NCBI RefSeq assembly: GCF_028769735.1
Contig: NC_088173.1
Location: 11,119,038 to 11,183,037 of the forward strand
Length of the DNA stretch: 64,000 nt
Reading direction: 5' to 3'
Source: Zonotrichia leucophrys gambelii
Lineage: Eukaryota > Chordata > Aves > Passeriformes > Passerellidae
Part shown: one piece after another, positions 11,061 to 24,158 of the stretch
Layout: every line of letters begins with the position of its first letter
How positions within the stretch are numbered: position 1 is the first letter of the stretch
The notes under the pieces: generated by a model
What the model saw: the letters and a program-made list of their open reading frames with translations, nothing else
Databases searched by the model: none
Told to the model about the DNA's origin: nothing
Made by a program: the position numbers and the translations under genes

Positions 11061-13819
11061 GGCCCAGCGCGTACAGTAGCTCAAAGACAAAAGCTCCACT
11101 TACTGAAACCGAAGCGCTGGATTTTGTTTATCTCAAGCTCTGTGTGTCTGTAGTTCACGACTTTGCTGCATCCTCATTCCCTTATTTGCACAAGGGAATA
11201 TTTTCAGTGACACACAGTTTTCAGCCTTGTGTCAGAAATTCCTTTTGCCTTACCTATTGCCAGAGATGTGTTTCCTCTTGGAGCAAAAAGAAATGACACT
11301 GAGATGATTTTCCCAGTTTATCAGAGTGTAGATAAAGAACGAGTATCTCTAACCATCTTTCATACTCTAACCAGCTATCATATTCAGAGCAAAAAGAGAA
11401 ACTTTTCAGTGTTTATACCAATGTGCAAATGACTAGAGGTGCTAGTATATTATTTTAGATACACCATAAATATTAAATGCCCAGGTATTCTATATTGATC
11501 AAGGTATTCCAGCAATTCTTCACAAGTAGGGACTAGTCTCATGGAGGCATAGAAATAAATGTGGAGACCTGTCAAACAAGCCCCACAAAGGCCACAGCAA
11601 GAGGACTCTGCTTCAGAGCAACAGAAGCTCTCAGCATATCCTTTTCTTGCCTGCAGAGAAGAGAGCAAGCTTAATTCGTTTTGTGAAAGATAAAATATGG
11701 GTTGAAAATAACATGGGGTTACCAAAACCAGAAATGCATTTTACCCCCAGGGAAAGGGAACAGTGGGTACAGCTCTACTGGTTCCAAAGTTTCTCCAATC
11801 CTGCCACTTTCTTGCTAATGAATGGCTGGATTTTCTTCCCCCATTTCTTATCCACAAAACCCAGGGCATCAAGGTTTTTTGTTTTTTTTTTAATCAGCTC
11901 TTAGGTTAGAGGAGGCAGAAGCTGATGAGTGGAAAATAAGTCACCCCTGGATTTGATCATTCTGCTTGCCATTCCCATTTTGGCCCATTTCTGCCCGTCT
12001 TTCTCTCATAGTTCTGCTGCTGTTTGGATGGCATCCATAAATGTGCATAAAGTGTGGACTTCATAAGATTCTTGATCAGTGGCATATTTTTATTCTCTGT
12101 TTTAGGCCAGAGCATCAGAATCAACTAAGAATTAACCAACCATGGAATATGTTTCCTTTGTAGTTATAGCTGATGTGATTCATTGCGTGTATTATCATCT
12201 TTTGGCATCACCACCAATGAGTAAAGTTGGAAGAAAATACATTTATCCTTTCAGTCCCCAGAGACGCTTTTACTCTGGTACATCTTGTGATTCATCGCAG
12301 CCAAGTTCAAGTCCTACAGTTGATGTGAGGAGAACTTTCAGATGCACTTTAACTTTGCTTCACGTTCATCAGTATCTGCAAAGCTAAAGCATTGCTGTCC
12401 CGGTAGCAATCAGTTGCTCAACATCCTGACACAGATTTTGGCTGATAAAATAGTTGCTGGGCAAATGCAGCTGTAAACAGAACTTGGGTTTAGATAAAAG
12501 TTACATCTAATGTAATTGTCATGTAAAGCTTCAGTAAACACAGCTTTCTAAAAATTCTCTGATAGTTTTCATTTGCATTTCAGGCTCATGGAGACTGCTG
12601 CCTCAACAGTGTGGAAATGAAATCCTCTGTAAAGGTATAACCAGAAATAATTCTGCAGATTACTGCTCTGACTTGACTAGGATGTAGGGGCAGGAAAATT
12701 AAATTGCCTTGCCTACATAGGTTTTGACCTATCTACTGAAACTGCCAATAAAGTTCTTAATTTATTTCCCATGAAGAATGCCAGTCACTGAGGACTAGAA
12801 TCATACCAGCATAATTATTTTCTATATCCACAAGTAACAGAGTCAGCTTTCAGCCTCATCCATTAAAACCTGAAAGCACATTTCACTTCCAATATGTAAA
12901 CACTTCTGTTATAGTCAGTGGAGTAACCCAAAAACTCAGACGTTTTCCATAAAAGCTGCCTGGCCTGTATTTGAACCACCATGTTAGATGTGGAAGGCTT
13001 TGTGGATTTATTTGTGTTTTCCAATGATATCTTACTTATTTAAGGGTAGTTTCCTGTGGGCTGCATTTTAATATAATACAAAATCAAAGAATACATTTAG
13101 GTACTTTTAATGCTTATTTTAAAGTTTAGTCCACAGATTTGTAGACATAAATTAAATACTGACATGTAGGCAGAAAAATAACAGAAAATTGGTGGTATAA
13201 CCGCTTGGTTGCTGGGACAGCTATAGCCAAGGTGACAGAATCCTCCAACTGAAGAGTCTGGTACATGGGATGCCCATGTAGAGATTGGGCTCAGCCCATG
13301 TTATTGTGGGCTAAAGGCAAACAGTGCCAGTTTGAGTGCAGCCCGGGGTTTGTGGATAAGGAATGGAGCTTAAAAAAACCCAGCTTGACATTTCACCAAG
13401 GAAATGCTTTTGGACCCACTGATGGCAAAAAGTGGTTTTTGGGCATCAGCTCTTTCTCATGCAATTCACCATACAGGTCTTTGTACATTATTTGTTTAAA
13501 ATTACATACAAACCAAATAGGACTGTATCAAAGCCAACTGACTTTCTTATCAGTGTTCTTCTAATGAAAATATTCAGTAAGATGCATTGCAAAATCGACT
13601 TTTTATAATAGGAAAAGGGAAACAGTACCACTTTTTACCATAAAATATGGTATATTAATAAATTTTCAAACATAAAATATCTACACCAGTAATACACAAG
13701 AGCATCATGTAACTTGTAACTTCTTTGTAGTTTCAAAATAGTTTCTTCCACAATTCCACAGTACTTCTTTGCTGGTTTAACCCCTTTGTATGATAAAAAC
13801 CACCTCTAAAATTTATTAG
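11061..13819. other. Intergenic sequence, no supported gene
   Basis: AT-rich sequence between the two divergent CpG islands. Open frames reach at most about 90 codons, overlap on both strands and match nothing I know. No repeat family was recognised apart from short T runs such as that near 11877-11892. Confidence 0.6.
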
Positions 13820-14100
13820 AATTATGGAATCTTTAAGTTTGGAAAAGACCTCTAGGACAATTAAGTCCAGCCATTAACCTGAACATGTTACCATTAAACA
13901 TCATATCCAACCTAAACCTTTTCTGGCACAGCCTGAGTCCATTTCCTCTCATCCTGTCTCTTGCTGCCTGAGAGAAGAGACCAACCCTCGCCTGGCTACA
14001 ACTTCCTTTCAGGTGGGTGTAGAGAGTGACAAGGTCCCCTCTGCCTCCATTTCTCCAGAATCAACAACCCAGCTCCCTCAGCTGCTCTGCTCCTTATAAG
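13820..14100 (-). mobile_element. CR1 LINE fragment, reverse orientation
   Basis: From about 13829 a degraded ATTATGGAATC tail leads into a GGAAAAGACCTCTAGGAC block, then CCAACCTAAACCTTTTCTGGCACAG, a CTCATCCTGTC block, and CTCTGCCTCCATTTCTCCAG with AACCCAGCTCCCTCAGC. This follows the order of the last 300 bases of an inverted CR1 copy: octamer tail, GGAAGGGACCT, CCTAAACCT, CTTCTCCAGGCTGAACAACCCCAGCTC. It is 5' truncated and moderately diverged. It lies in the intergenic region. Confidence 0.88.
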
Positions 14101-17100
14101 ATTTGTTCTTGTTATTTCCTTTTGTCCGGGATTTTCATGCCACTTGTCAAATGATATTCATTCTATTGGAACATGTTTACACCCTAGATAATAAGTACCA
14201 GAAATTCAGAAAACAATGTGTCTGTTTATATTTGTTTCATAACTTTTGAACCTTTTTCAGGGAACATGCAACTTTCTCCTGGTAAATGAACTTGGACACA
14301 CAGACTTCAGCCCCCAGTTAATACAGCAGGAACTGCATGTACAAGGTAAAGGATGTGAGGAGCAGCTTCTACTTTATTGTTTAACTTGACTGTTACTAGG
14401 TTTGACCTTTTAACTTTTCCTTCAAGAATGGCTCAAAGTCTTTGATTTGGCCTTGTTATAGAACATTGTTACATTGTTATAAAAGCAAATTTTTTGCAGG
14501 AAAAATACCAGCCAACCTCTGGAAATTGGAATGGGTCTGATGCTATTCTGCAGATAAACAAACTGACATTTACATCATATAACATATACCATATAACATT
14601 GTGATACATGATATATGGTACATCACACATGATATCTGGCCAGGTTTGTGATAATTGTCCAGAAATGCATAGTAGAGAAATAAAATAGACAAAACTCTAG
14701 ACTTACTCAGGATATATGGCCAGTTATTTACATGATGATTTCACATATTGAAGAAACAGGTACTATTATGCCAAAGTGGTAACTGTTGATCTAATAAGAG
14801 CATTGCAACAAAATTAAAATACTCAAACCTGTTGCTCTGAAATGCTGCATTTTACATAACAAAGCATGCTGGCACAACCACCTGGAGAGATAGTGGGGGA
14901 AGGTCAGTCAGGATGTCCTGGAGCTGGTGTTTGTCATACCACACACAGCAGTTACAGAAAATCTTAGCACTTACAGGAAGGGGTCAGTCAGCTACTACAA
15001 TATGGATTGTAGGGGAAAAAAGGAGAGAAGTGCTTCTCAATACAGCCAGCAGAGAAACAGACTCTTCCACAAGATAATTTAAAGCTCCTAAACTCCTGAA
15101 GTGGTGAAATACTGCTTAGAAATTTGCCTCTGAACTGTCGCATCTGTCATGTGCTGATCATCTTTACACTAGCTTCTCCCAAATCTTAGACAGGAAGTAC
15201 TCCCCTAAGTGATGTTAGAAAATAAAAATGAGTTTAAAAAGAAGGTATATATTGTTAAAAACACCATTATCTTAACTATTTCTTAAACATTCAGTCAGAG
15301 GCTCAGCAACAACTCAGGAGAAGAAAACAAAGATGTAGAGTTAAAAGCAGACTGCAACTGTGTGTAGTCTGAAGCAGTATTGCTCAATGAAAAATAACAT
15401 CATGATAGCAAGGCAGCTTCCAACACTTTCACAAAGAACATTTTCTTAACTTATGGGACCATATTAATGATCTGCCTAGAGCATTTTTCCCAACATGAAG
15501 AAAAAGATATGGCCATGGTGTATTTGGGTTTAGGGAAAGAAGACTAGAAAATAAAGAAAAAGTGGACAACAAAGGAAATTTATTCCCTGGTCTTTGTATA
15601 AGAATTAGTTAAAGCTATGTTTAAAATACGGAAGAGATTATCTTGAAGCTCCCCATTGACCTACGGTGATCAGAATTCAATGAAGGAATTGTGTCTTTTA
15701 TAGTCATGCTTATGCATGAGGGTGTGATAGTTGCAAATTAATTTTGATTACTCTCCAAATTTTACAGAAAATACAATGCTCTATGAAGTGAAATTTAAAA
15801 AAGACAGTTTTTTCCCAAAAGTATATAATAAAACCCTTACTAAAATGCTGTATTATACTCCAAATTCACACCATATGAAAGTACATTTTTGAGATAATAT
15901 GTTTCTTCCTGACTCTAAAAAAACCCTTCAAGATTAGGCTTTTTTCCTTTTTTTTTTTTTTTTTTTCTAATAAGGTGCTGAAGCCAAACAGAGTTCTTCA
16001 AATCTCTCTGCAGAAGAACTGAAACTGATGTGATTCCTACCACCTGACTGACAAACAGCCATCACAATAAGTGGCCAGGATCAGTTTTGGCTGCCTTGTG
16101 CTTCTTGAAATCCTTCTGAATTTCAGGTGATTGCCTTGGCCCCTTATCTACCACAGGATTATGGAAATAATCTGACACTGTGGAAGCTGCCAGTGAAGTA
16201 TCACTAAACCTCTGTGGTAAAGGGGCTCAGAATATGTGGTAATCTTTAAGCTACTGACAAGCAATTTAGTTTTCGAGAAATAGCTGATTAAGCAAGGGTC
16301 ATAGAAACCTCAGTGTTCAGACTGAAAATGTGTTATGAATAAATTCACATGCGCTTTGACAAAACTTGCCCATTTTTATACTTGAATTCACTTTGTTTCA
16401 CCAGGTCAGTACTTTTCAGGTTCCATTACTGCTGCTTGGGCTTAGGGAAAAAGTTAAATTTTGAGTGGGTTCTGAAGAAAGTTCTGGCATTTCTGGGCTG
16501 AAAGCTCTGAAGCTCAGGAAATTTCTTTTCTCTAACTCTTGACATTTTCTCACCCTGTGTAGTATTACATTTCTGTTCTTTATCTCTGTCAATTATTTTC
16601 ATAAGAAGACAGCATTTGATGTAATCTGTTCCCAGAGAGGAATGTCCAGAGTATTGCTAAAAAATACTTTTGCTCATTGGTCACAGGGTCCATGAATTAT
16701 TATGGTTGAATGGTCCTCATTTGAGCGGAAAGGATGCAATGTCTAGGAAAAAATATCTGTGAGATGAGATGTACTATTAACTTCAGATGGTTCTGGACAT
16801 GGTTGTACAAAACTGCCCACTTTGAGTCAACAGTTATAAAAGCCAATGAGTTAAAAGTTAACATTAATCTGACTTAATGGCAATGGTCAACTCATCCAGC
16901 ACATGTCTACACCGTGTTTTTTGCTGCGTGCCACAACATGAGCCACTGAAGTGGGTTGTTATTGCCAGCCTACATGTCTAATGCTGCTGATCTACATCTG
17001 TAACAGTATCAGGGGGACCATTCCCATCCTAATGTCTCAAGCTGTTCCATGTCTTGGTGCCCACACAGGGCACACAGGGCTCTCACCTCTGTGCCCACCA

Positions 17101-20100
17101 GCCACCTGCCTCGTGCACCTTAAACATCACTGGGTTAGGTAACACCAATGCTTCTCACTCTTGGCCTTTCTAGTCCTACAGAAGAGCCTGGGCTTTGGTT
17201 GGAATCCCCTGTGGTGTCCTCAGAGGCAGAAAATAGTTTGTCTCTGTAAAGCCAGGAATGAACCTTCTGTGTTCCATAGGCATCTCCTTTCTTGCTGAGA
17301 TGAACAGGACAGTAAAGATTAGGGCCAAATCCTCAAGTGGCTGCTCTCTGGCATGTAGAACTTAAGTTTATTAGCACATTGTTTGGTGGTTCTTAAAAGG
17401 ATTGAGGCATCTCAGGGCATCTTGGAAAATTTTGGATTTTTTCAGAGGGAGAGAGAGAATTGCACTTGGCAATTCCTGTTTCTACACTGTCAAGGAGTGC
17501 TCAACTACAAAATTTTCCTTCCAGCAGTTCCAAGTAAGTCCGGGGTGGATCTAGCTTCACTGTCTCTGATTATATCTGTGGGCAAAAGAAGAGAGAGGAA
17601 GAAAGAGAAAAAAAATTGTCAGATTGACAAGGTACAAGTACTTGTGGACTGGTATTCGAGGAACAGATTCCCTGCCTTTTATGTTTTGCAAAAGTTGCAC
17701 TTCAGAAGTGTCTGTCTGTAGTATTTATTGCATATTGGTAGCTGGAAAATAAATTTCAGAGAACAAATTCTCTAAATTTCCAAGTGTCTAAGCCTAGCTT
17801 CTGTACTATTAACTCTTAGAACGTGTTTATCTTAATTGAATTATTTGAAGTCTTAATCTTTCTGCTGTGTTTTGCAAGAAGGAAAGTTCAGCATTTGGAG
17901 AATCATTCCAGAAAATACTGGGATTCAAGATAATTTTATTTCTTTCAGATGCTTTGGCTTTTGATGTTATTTTTCCTTGTCAAGGTTCCTACTGTTTGTT
18001 GGACAAGCCCTTTATTGGAATATTTCCAAAATCAAAGGAGTCAATTCATTTGTTTCATATTTCAGTGAATCTTTAAATGTTTGTCTTTAAATCAGCATTT
18101 GTTGAAAAATATAGTTATTTTATTTGTTTGACTTTTGTTTATATTCTCATTATAATGCAGAAATGGGCAAAAGAAATATGGCCTACATGAGAGAAACACA
18201 GACAGTTAGATATATTTCTCGTACATGAAACTTATAAGAGACACAAACCTCAAAAATTTACTTCTAAAAAATAAACCCAGATATCCTATGGTTAAACATT
18301 TATTTGAAGTGAACCTTTAAAAATACCAAAGGTCTGTCTTCACAAATGAACATTTTTAGCATGACTAAAAAATTTGTAAAGTAAGAAAGATAAGATTTGT
18401 CTGAGTTGATTAAACAGTGCAGAAATGCACATTTTTGGTGGAAGACATGATGTTTTTACTAGTCTATCACTTATTAACACCCAAGTACATTGTTATCTTG
18501 AAGTATAATATGCCACTGTGATTTTTTTTCTTCAATGTGATCATCAAAACATAATTTTTGGTACTTGACAGGGAAGATAAATGGAGGATATGAAAAGCAG
18601 ATGACAAAATGAAACTACATAGTCTTAATTTTTATTGCCTGAATCTCTTTCTGTATTTGATATTGGTAAATATATTACATTGGTATGTTTACCAGTTAAA
18701 TAAACAATCAGTCAAACAAAGCCCTTGAGGGCTTATTTAAATAGAAATATGTGATGTGGATTTAGTAGAGTAGAAACCCAAGGTCTGTGTAATTTAGAAC
18801 CTTGTGTAATTTTCCCATCAGTAAATCACACGTGGTTTCCTTCACAGCAGTGACCTTAGTTAGATTTTGATATGGCAGTAACTGTAGGCATAAATCATAA
18901 TAAACTCCATGCTACATCAATTCAAGGAAATCAAATTTCACAGTCTATACTAACTCCATCATAAACTCATTTTTCCAGCATTTATTACCTTAACTTGATT
19001 CATCAATTGAGTCTATTAGCCATACAATGCAATGCATTACTTTTAATATGAGAAAGTAAACTGCAATATGAATTGCAAGCTAGAAGGCTGGGTTTTTTCA
19101 CATCTTTGAGAAATCCTTTTGTGGGTGCTTCTCTTTGTTATACTCTTTGTTGGTACATATTGAAGGGATTATGAATTCTGGCTGGCATCTGGGCACCTTA
19201 AGGGGTACTCAAAAGTTGTACAGTCAGATTCTTCATTTCCTAAATGATTTTTGTATTATTAACTGAAAACAAATCACAGAATTAACTGGTTTCTTAGCCA
19301 GCAACCCTCTGCACTTAAAAAGTATGACAGCTCCCTCTTCACCAGGTGAATAGAGGAGCCAAGTTGCAATAACTTATAGGCAGCAAATGCACGAGCACCA
19401 GAAGTCTTCAGGAAAAGATACACTGAAGTAGCATTGCCACCAATAAAATGTCCACATAGATATATGCAAATCATACTGCCCAGTGCCAAGCCTTGCTCCA
19501 AAACTTACTGCACAAAAGCCAACTAACAAACTGCATTATTCCACAGGTTAGACCAAAACTGAGCAAGGAGGAAAACAGCTCTTCTACTCCAGGATGTGAA
19601 TAGCAGACAGTGCTTCTCATTATTTCATCCGTAGCTGTCTTCTTAAAAGCACACTAAGGTTTTGCATCACCTTGGTAACTGTAGATCTTGGAGCAGATGT
19701 TTTAAATACCACAAAGACAATGGCAGTATGTCCTCTTGCTATGAAACTCCCAGCAAGTGGACGTGGTCCAGAATTCCATTCCAGAAGAGGATTTCACAAC
19801 ATTGAATTAAATCAGGATTTCTACTCACAGGTTTTTCAACAGATTTCAATGTTAGGTATTTGTTGGAGCCTGGTACCTATTTTGATATTTTCCCTGAAAA
19901 CTCAGAGCTATCATATTACTCAAAGGATGGAAAACGCAATAGTCAGACAAAACCAGTTAGTATCAAAAGAAATACAAAACTGTGTATTTTTTCATCACTT
20001 TGTATATTTTGTATATAATACTCTGAGGTTTTCTTTTGGTTTTCTTGTTGGTTTTTTGTTGTTTTTGTTTTTATTTTTAATTTGCATTTAACAAGGCTCA

Positions 20101-20810
20101 TTAAGTCAAAGGAATAGTCATGTGCTTGTTCTTACTGGCAGTAGAGTGTGAAGTAGCTACTTTTTCTCTGTATGATTTTCTGATCTGTAGAAATTGAGAC
20201 ATTTCTAGTTATTAAAATGAAAACTGGTAAAAAAATAGCTATTTTTCAGAGTTTGTTTCTCTCACTGTCTTTTCTCTTGAATGTAACTTTTGACAGAAAT
20301 AAATAGTAGCAAGTTTGCACTTTTTAAAAGCATCTTGCTAAAATTAGCCTTATTTGGACGGTGTAAATGAGAACAGCGTGAAAGTTCCTATTCAGCAGAA
20401 GGAGTCATAACAAATGTATCAGAGTATTGTCAGGAGGAAGTAGACCAAAGTCTTTTTCAAGCTGAATTACAAAAAAAAAAAAAAATAAAAAAAAACCCAC
20501 AACAAACAAAAAAAATCCTCAACAAAACCTAAAAACAACAACAACAAAAAAAACCCCAAACACCAAAAAGCCCACATAAGTAGCAGTTAAGAATAGAAAA
20601 TATGTTTCTGTTATTGCTGGTGGATGACACATTGTGTAAGACAGCTGCAAGCCTTCATTTCTCTGAACAATCCCCATCCTCCTTCCCCTTGAACTACTCT
20701 TTCCTTTTTAATGGAGGATTTTGTTTCTTCATTAGGAATCTAATTCTGCAATACACTGAACTCACCCAAACTCCAGGGGCTTTAACTGGGAGGATTAAAG
20801 TCATTAGACA
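14101..20810. other. Intergenic sequence, no supported gene
   Basis: AT-rich DNA with no recognised coding exon. It holds a T run at about 15948-15966, AT-rich dyads around 14570-14640 built on ATATAACAT and GTACATCA words, and an A-rich tract at 20470-20572. The longest frame (139 codons at 19672-20091) resembles no protein I know. Confidence 0.55.
20470..20572. repeat. A-rich low-complexity tract
   Basis: About 100 bases of A runs broken by C (AAAAC, AACAACAAC, AAACCCC words). Similar but shorter tracts occur at 9016-9045 and 53458-53555. They may be decayed poly(A) or simple-sequence expansions; no adjacent retroposed body was recognised. Confidence 0.8.
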
Positions 20811-20926
20811 ATCACAGAATCATAGAATATGTTGAGTTGGAAGGGACCCAAAAGGATCATCAAATCCAATTCCCGACCCTGCACAGGAAGGACATCCCAA
20901 AAATCTTCCCAGGGGCTGTGCAACAC
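20811..20926 (-). mobile_element. CR1 LINE 3' end fragment, reverse orientation
   Basis: It begins ATCACAGAATCATAGAAT, then GTTGAGTTGGAAGGGACCC, AGGATCATCAAATCCAA and CCCTGCACAGGA. This is the inverted 3' end of the CR1 subfamily whose copies carry GAGTTGGAAGGGACCCAC and CCCTGCACAGGACA. Only about 115 bases remain. Confidence 0.9.
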
Positions 20927-22080
20927 CTTGCAAAATAAAAAACTGAATAAAAGGCATTTCTTCTTTTGCCTCTGAACAGGCTTCCAGTTAGTACATCTGT
21001 TCAATGAATGAGAATTTCTGGGTTGGCACCTTCAGTACTGCAATACATACAGTCTTTGTCACCTTTTTACTATCAGGTTTAACATAAATGCCAACAAGCC
21101 TCGGGCATCTGAACCTCATTCTTTAGTCTTTGCATTACTTGAGTTGGAATGACTCATTGTATCCTTATTATGTAAGGGGGTGAAGGGATCAGCAAAACTC
21201 TTTTGTTCTTGTTGTCACTACAATGCTCTGTCCTTTTTGAAATGGAGAGGAAAAACAAGTAACTTGCAGCAAATCCATCCATGACACAGTTCACATAAAC
21301 CCACTTTAGACACAGATCTTCAGGAGCTGATTTGGAAAACTCCACAGGTACTCAGTGCAGGCTGGAGGGACCCATTCTTTGCATCTACACTACACTGCTG
21401 CTCTGAAAGAGACGAGAGGAAAACTAGCTAAGTTAGGATCGTGTAGCTCTATAGCATGAATGGTATGTGCAATGTGAGAGGAGCAGCATCAATCCATCTC
21501 TCTGACACTGCTGAATCAGTGCTGTATTCCTGATAACAAGCTGGGCAAGACAGCATCAAATTCAGTGGGAAGCTGCTCATACAAGCTGAAGTGACAACGA
21601 TACTCTGAGCCACTTTTGGATGACCTTCACCACTTTGATTTCTCTGAGGGGAGCTGGCTCCCACATTGCACTGCCAGATCCACCCCCATTCCCATATGTG
21701 ATCAGTCCCTGTGGACAAGAACACTGACATAGCTTCTAGAGGCTAACTATTAATGTGCAGTAACACTTCTGGCATACTGGGCATGGGAAAGTCCACGCTG
21801 CATAGATTGATGTGTTGGAAATGTGCCTAGCAATACAGAAAGCCTGATTTTTTTTGTTAGGTTTTTTTAAATTCTATTCCGTTTTTCAGCATTCTTGATT
21901 TTATGGCAAATTTCTATGTACTCTGATGGCTTATTTTTCCCACAAAACTGGAGAGTTTATAAAAAGTGTAATAGTCAGGAACTGTACCTTGTCCGACTTT
22001 TAAAGGCAGTCAATTTTCCTTACTAACATCTCAAGGCTGTGAATATGGCAATGGGATTAATGGCAGGGGGTAGAGTGAAA

Positions 22081-22101
22081 AGAGAGAGAGAGAGAGAGAG
22101 A
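22081..22101. repeat. (AG)n microsatellite
   Basis: A pure AG dinucleotide run of about 21 bases, following a GTGAAA stretch. It is a polypurine tract on the plus strand. Confidence 0.95.
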
Positions 22102-22819
22102 AAATTTTGGGAAGTTTTTGGCTGCTATGAAAAGAAAATGAGAGTCTCATCTAAACAACATGCTGCAATGTCAGCACAACCTCTACTAGAGACCAGGGAA
22201 TCTGACACAAGAGGGTGTGGGAGAAATCCAAGATCCCTCTTCTTGAATTTAGTAAACCAAGCAATATGCATTTTCTTTCTTTCTGTTGCGGCTAGCTTCC
22301 TTTCACTTGTGTGGTGGCAGGCTTAAAACTTAATGGCTTTGCTATGAAATTCTGTTTCTTTTTCACTTTCCTCTACTCGGGCTTTCTGTAACATTTTCTT
22401 ACTAAATGCCTGAAGTTCTGTCAGATTGAAGTTTCAGTATTAGCAATTTGACTCTGATTATTCTAGCATGGACTCCCAATTTCTTCTTCAAAGCAATCTT
22501 GTCTGAATTATCCCCTTGTCTTAAGGTTCTCCTATAAGCTTGAATAAAAGACTTAATCACCTTCTATTTTTCATACTTCCATGAGCCAGGTGTTTAAAAT
22601 ACATGAATCATTTTCTACAAATCTGAAATTGCATGTAAAAAGAATAAATCAACTTCTTGAAGCTGTAGTTCAGACACAATAAAAGCCAACACAATCCTGG
22701 TTTGAATGCTGTATAGAAATACAGGAAGTATTAGTGTCCTATAGCCAGTGTAGAGGACCTAGTAAGCTCCTATATGAAAGAGTCTACAAATCTTTTCATC
22801 CATATTCAAGAAGTAGGAA

Positions 22820-23190
22820 CTAACTTTGAATGGGTGTAAGAAAAGGCAATTAGCTTGATCAGGGATATGAAGAATCTACTGCACAAGAGAAGACTGAAAG
22901 ATTTTTGCTTATTGAGCCTGGCAAAATAAAATCAGAGAGAGAATAGGGTAACTTCCTGAAAACATATCTGAGAAGAAAAGGGTGAGGGAAGGTCATTCCA
23001 ACTAGAGGATATTACTGATACTCTAGGAAAGAATAAAAATATAAATTGTCTATGGATTCACCTGAGGATGAAACAGGACTATTTCCTAGCAACAGAGCAG
23101 TGAGGGTCTGAAATTCCCTTTTAGAGAGACAACTTGGAGCTTTTGCACTTCAGTGACCAAAAAACTGCTTATATGATCCTGGTTATGATG
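22820..23190 (+). mobile_element. Old, degraded CR1-like LINE fragment
   Basis: Pieces in the right order suggest an ancient plus-strand CR1: GAATGGGTGTAAGAAAAGGCAA (the ORF2 end with the GAxTGG..CAAAGAAGGGCAAC theme), then TGATCAGGGATATGAAG, GAAGACTGAAAGATTTTTG, TTATTGAGCCTGGCAAAA, and GAGGGTCTGAAATTCCCTTTTAGAGAG near the end. The order matches the CR1 block in which AAGGCTGAAAGAACT, TTTAGCCTGGA and an AGAACACTGGAACAG-like segment follow one another. Divergence is high. Confidence 0.5.
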
Positions 23191-23561
23191 AGTCATTCTG
23201 TTTAAGCACGTAGCCTGAAGCATCTATCTTGAACACAGATTCTCAGTTTTGTGAAATTTGCATAATACAGGATTTCTTAGGAAAAGACCAAGTCATAAGT
23301 TACAGAGGAACAGCTGCACCTTTTCTGACTTTTATATTCACGGACATTTACTATGTAAACCATAATAGTTGCAAGATTAGACCCTGCACCATAGCTGTTA
23401 CCATTAGCTTAAGCATGAGAAATCTGCTATATTTAAGCAAAATGGATACCACAAAACTTGGGGCTGGAAGGTCTTCAATACCAGGATTAATAGGTCATGC
23501 TCTATATTACTTCTGGCGGTGATGAAAAAATTACCCTGCAAAGAACTGCTTTTAAACCAGT

Positions 23562-23589
23562 ACAGTCTGTGTCCAACAGTCTGTGTCCA
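23562..23589. repeat. 14-bp tandem duplication
   Basis: Two identical adjacent copies of ACAGTCTGTGTCCA. Typical of a replication-slippage insertion. Confidence 0.95.
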
Positions 23590-24117
23590 ACTTGCAGGGT
23601 GTTAATTTCTATGTCTTATAAAGCATTTAGAGCCAGCCTGTTAATCCTCAGTGTTGTTGTAACAAGTTGAGTTCAGCTCTGTGTTGGATATCTTGCTTCC
23701 TTGGGTCATACTAACACACTCTTTTTCCTGGACTCTTTTTAATTGGGAAATAAATCAAACCCATGAGTGCTCATTCTTATAAAAAGCGTATATCAAAAAT
23801 AAAAAAACAAATTGTCTCTAAATCATTGTGCTTAGGCCTAATCTTTCCTGGGCAATGTAACTAACATAGATAGTTCTCCCCAAAACTACTTTTGTAATTA
23901 AAATACATCCACCCTTTCAGAAAGACAAAGGACTGAAGGGGATCTTCTGGAAATCATGAAGTTATTGTGAACTACTTCCCTATATGATCTTCTTCACAAA
24001 TCAGACAGCTCCATTTTGAGAGCAGTTACTTTATTTCTCCTCTCCACATATATCACTACTACAAAAATTTAGATATTGACTCATACATCTCAGCCAAATA
24101 TATTCATGGACTTCTTG

Positions 24118-24158
24118 TGCCAATATCTTCTTTTGCCAACATCTTCTTTTGCCAACAT
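24118..24158. repeat. 16-bp tandem repeat, 2.5 copies
   Basis: The unit is TGCCAACATCTTCTTT. The first copy differs by one base (AATATC for AACATC) and the third is partial. Confidence 0.95.

Noticed and set aside
10291..11079. 262-codon plus-strand frame and several overlapping frames on both strands
   Set aside because: They are produced by CpG-island composition and the 5-bp array, which has no stops in any frame. No domain was recognised, and the true coding exon is on the other strand.
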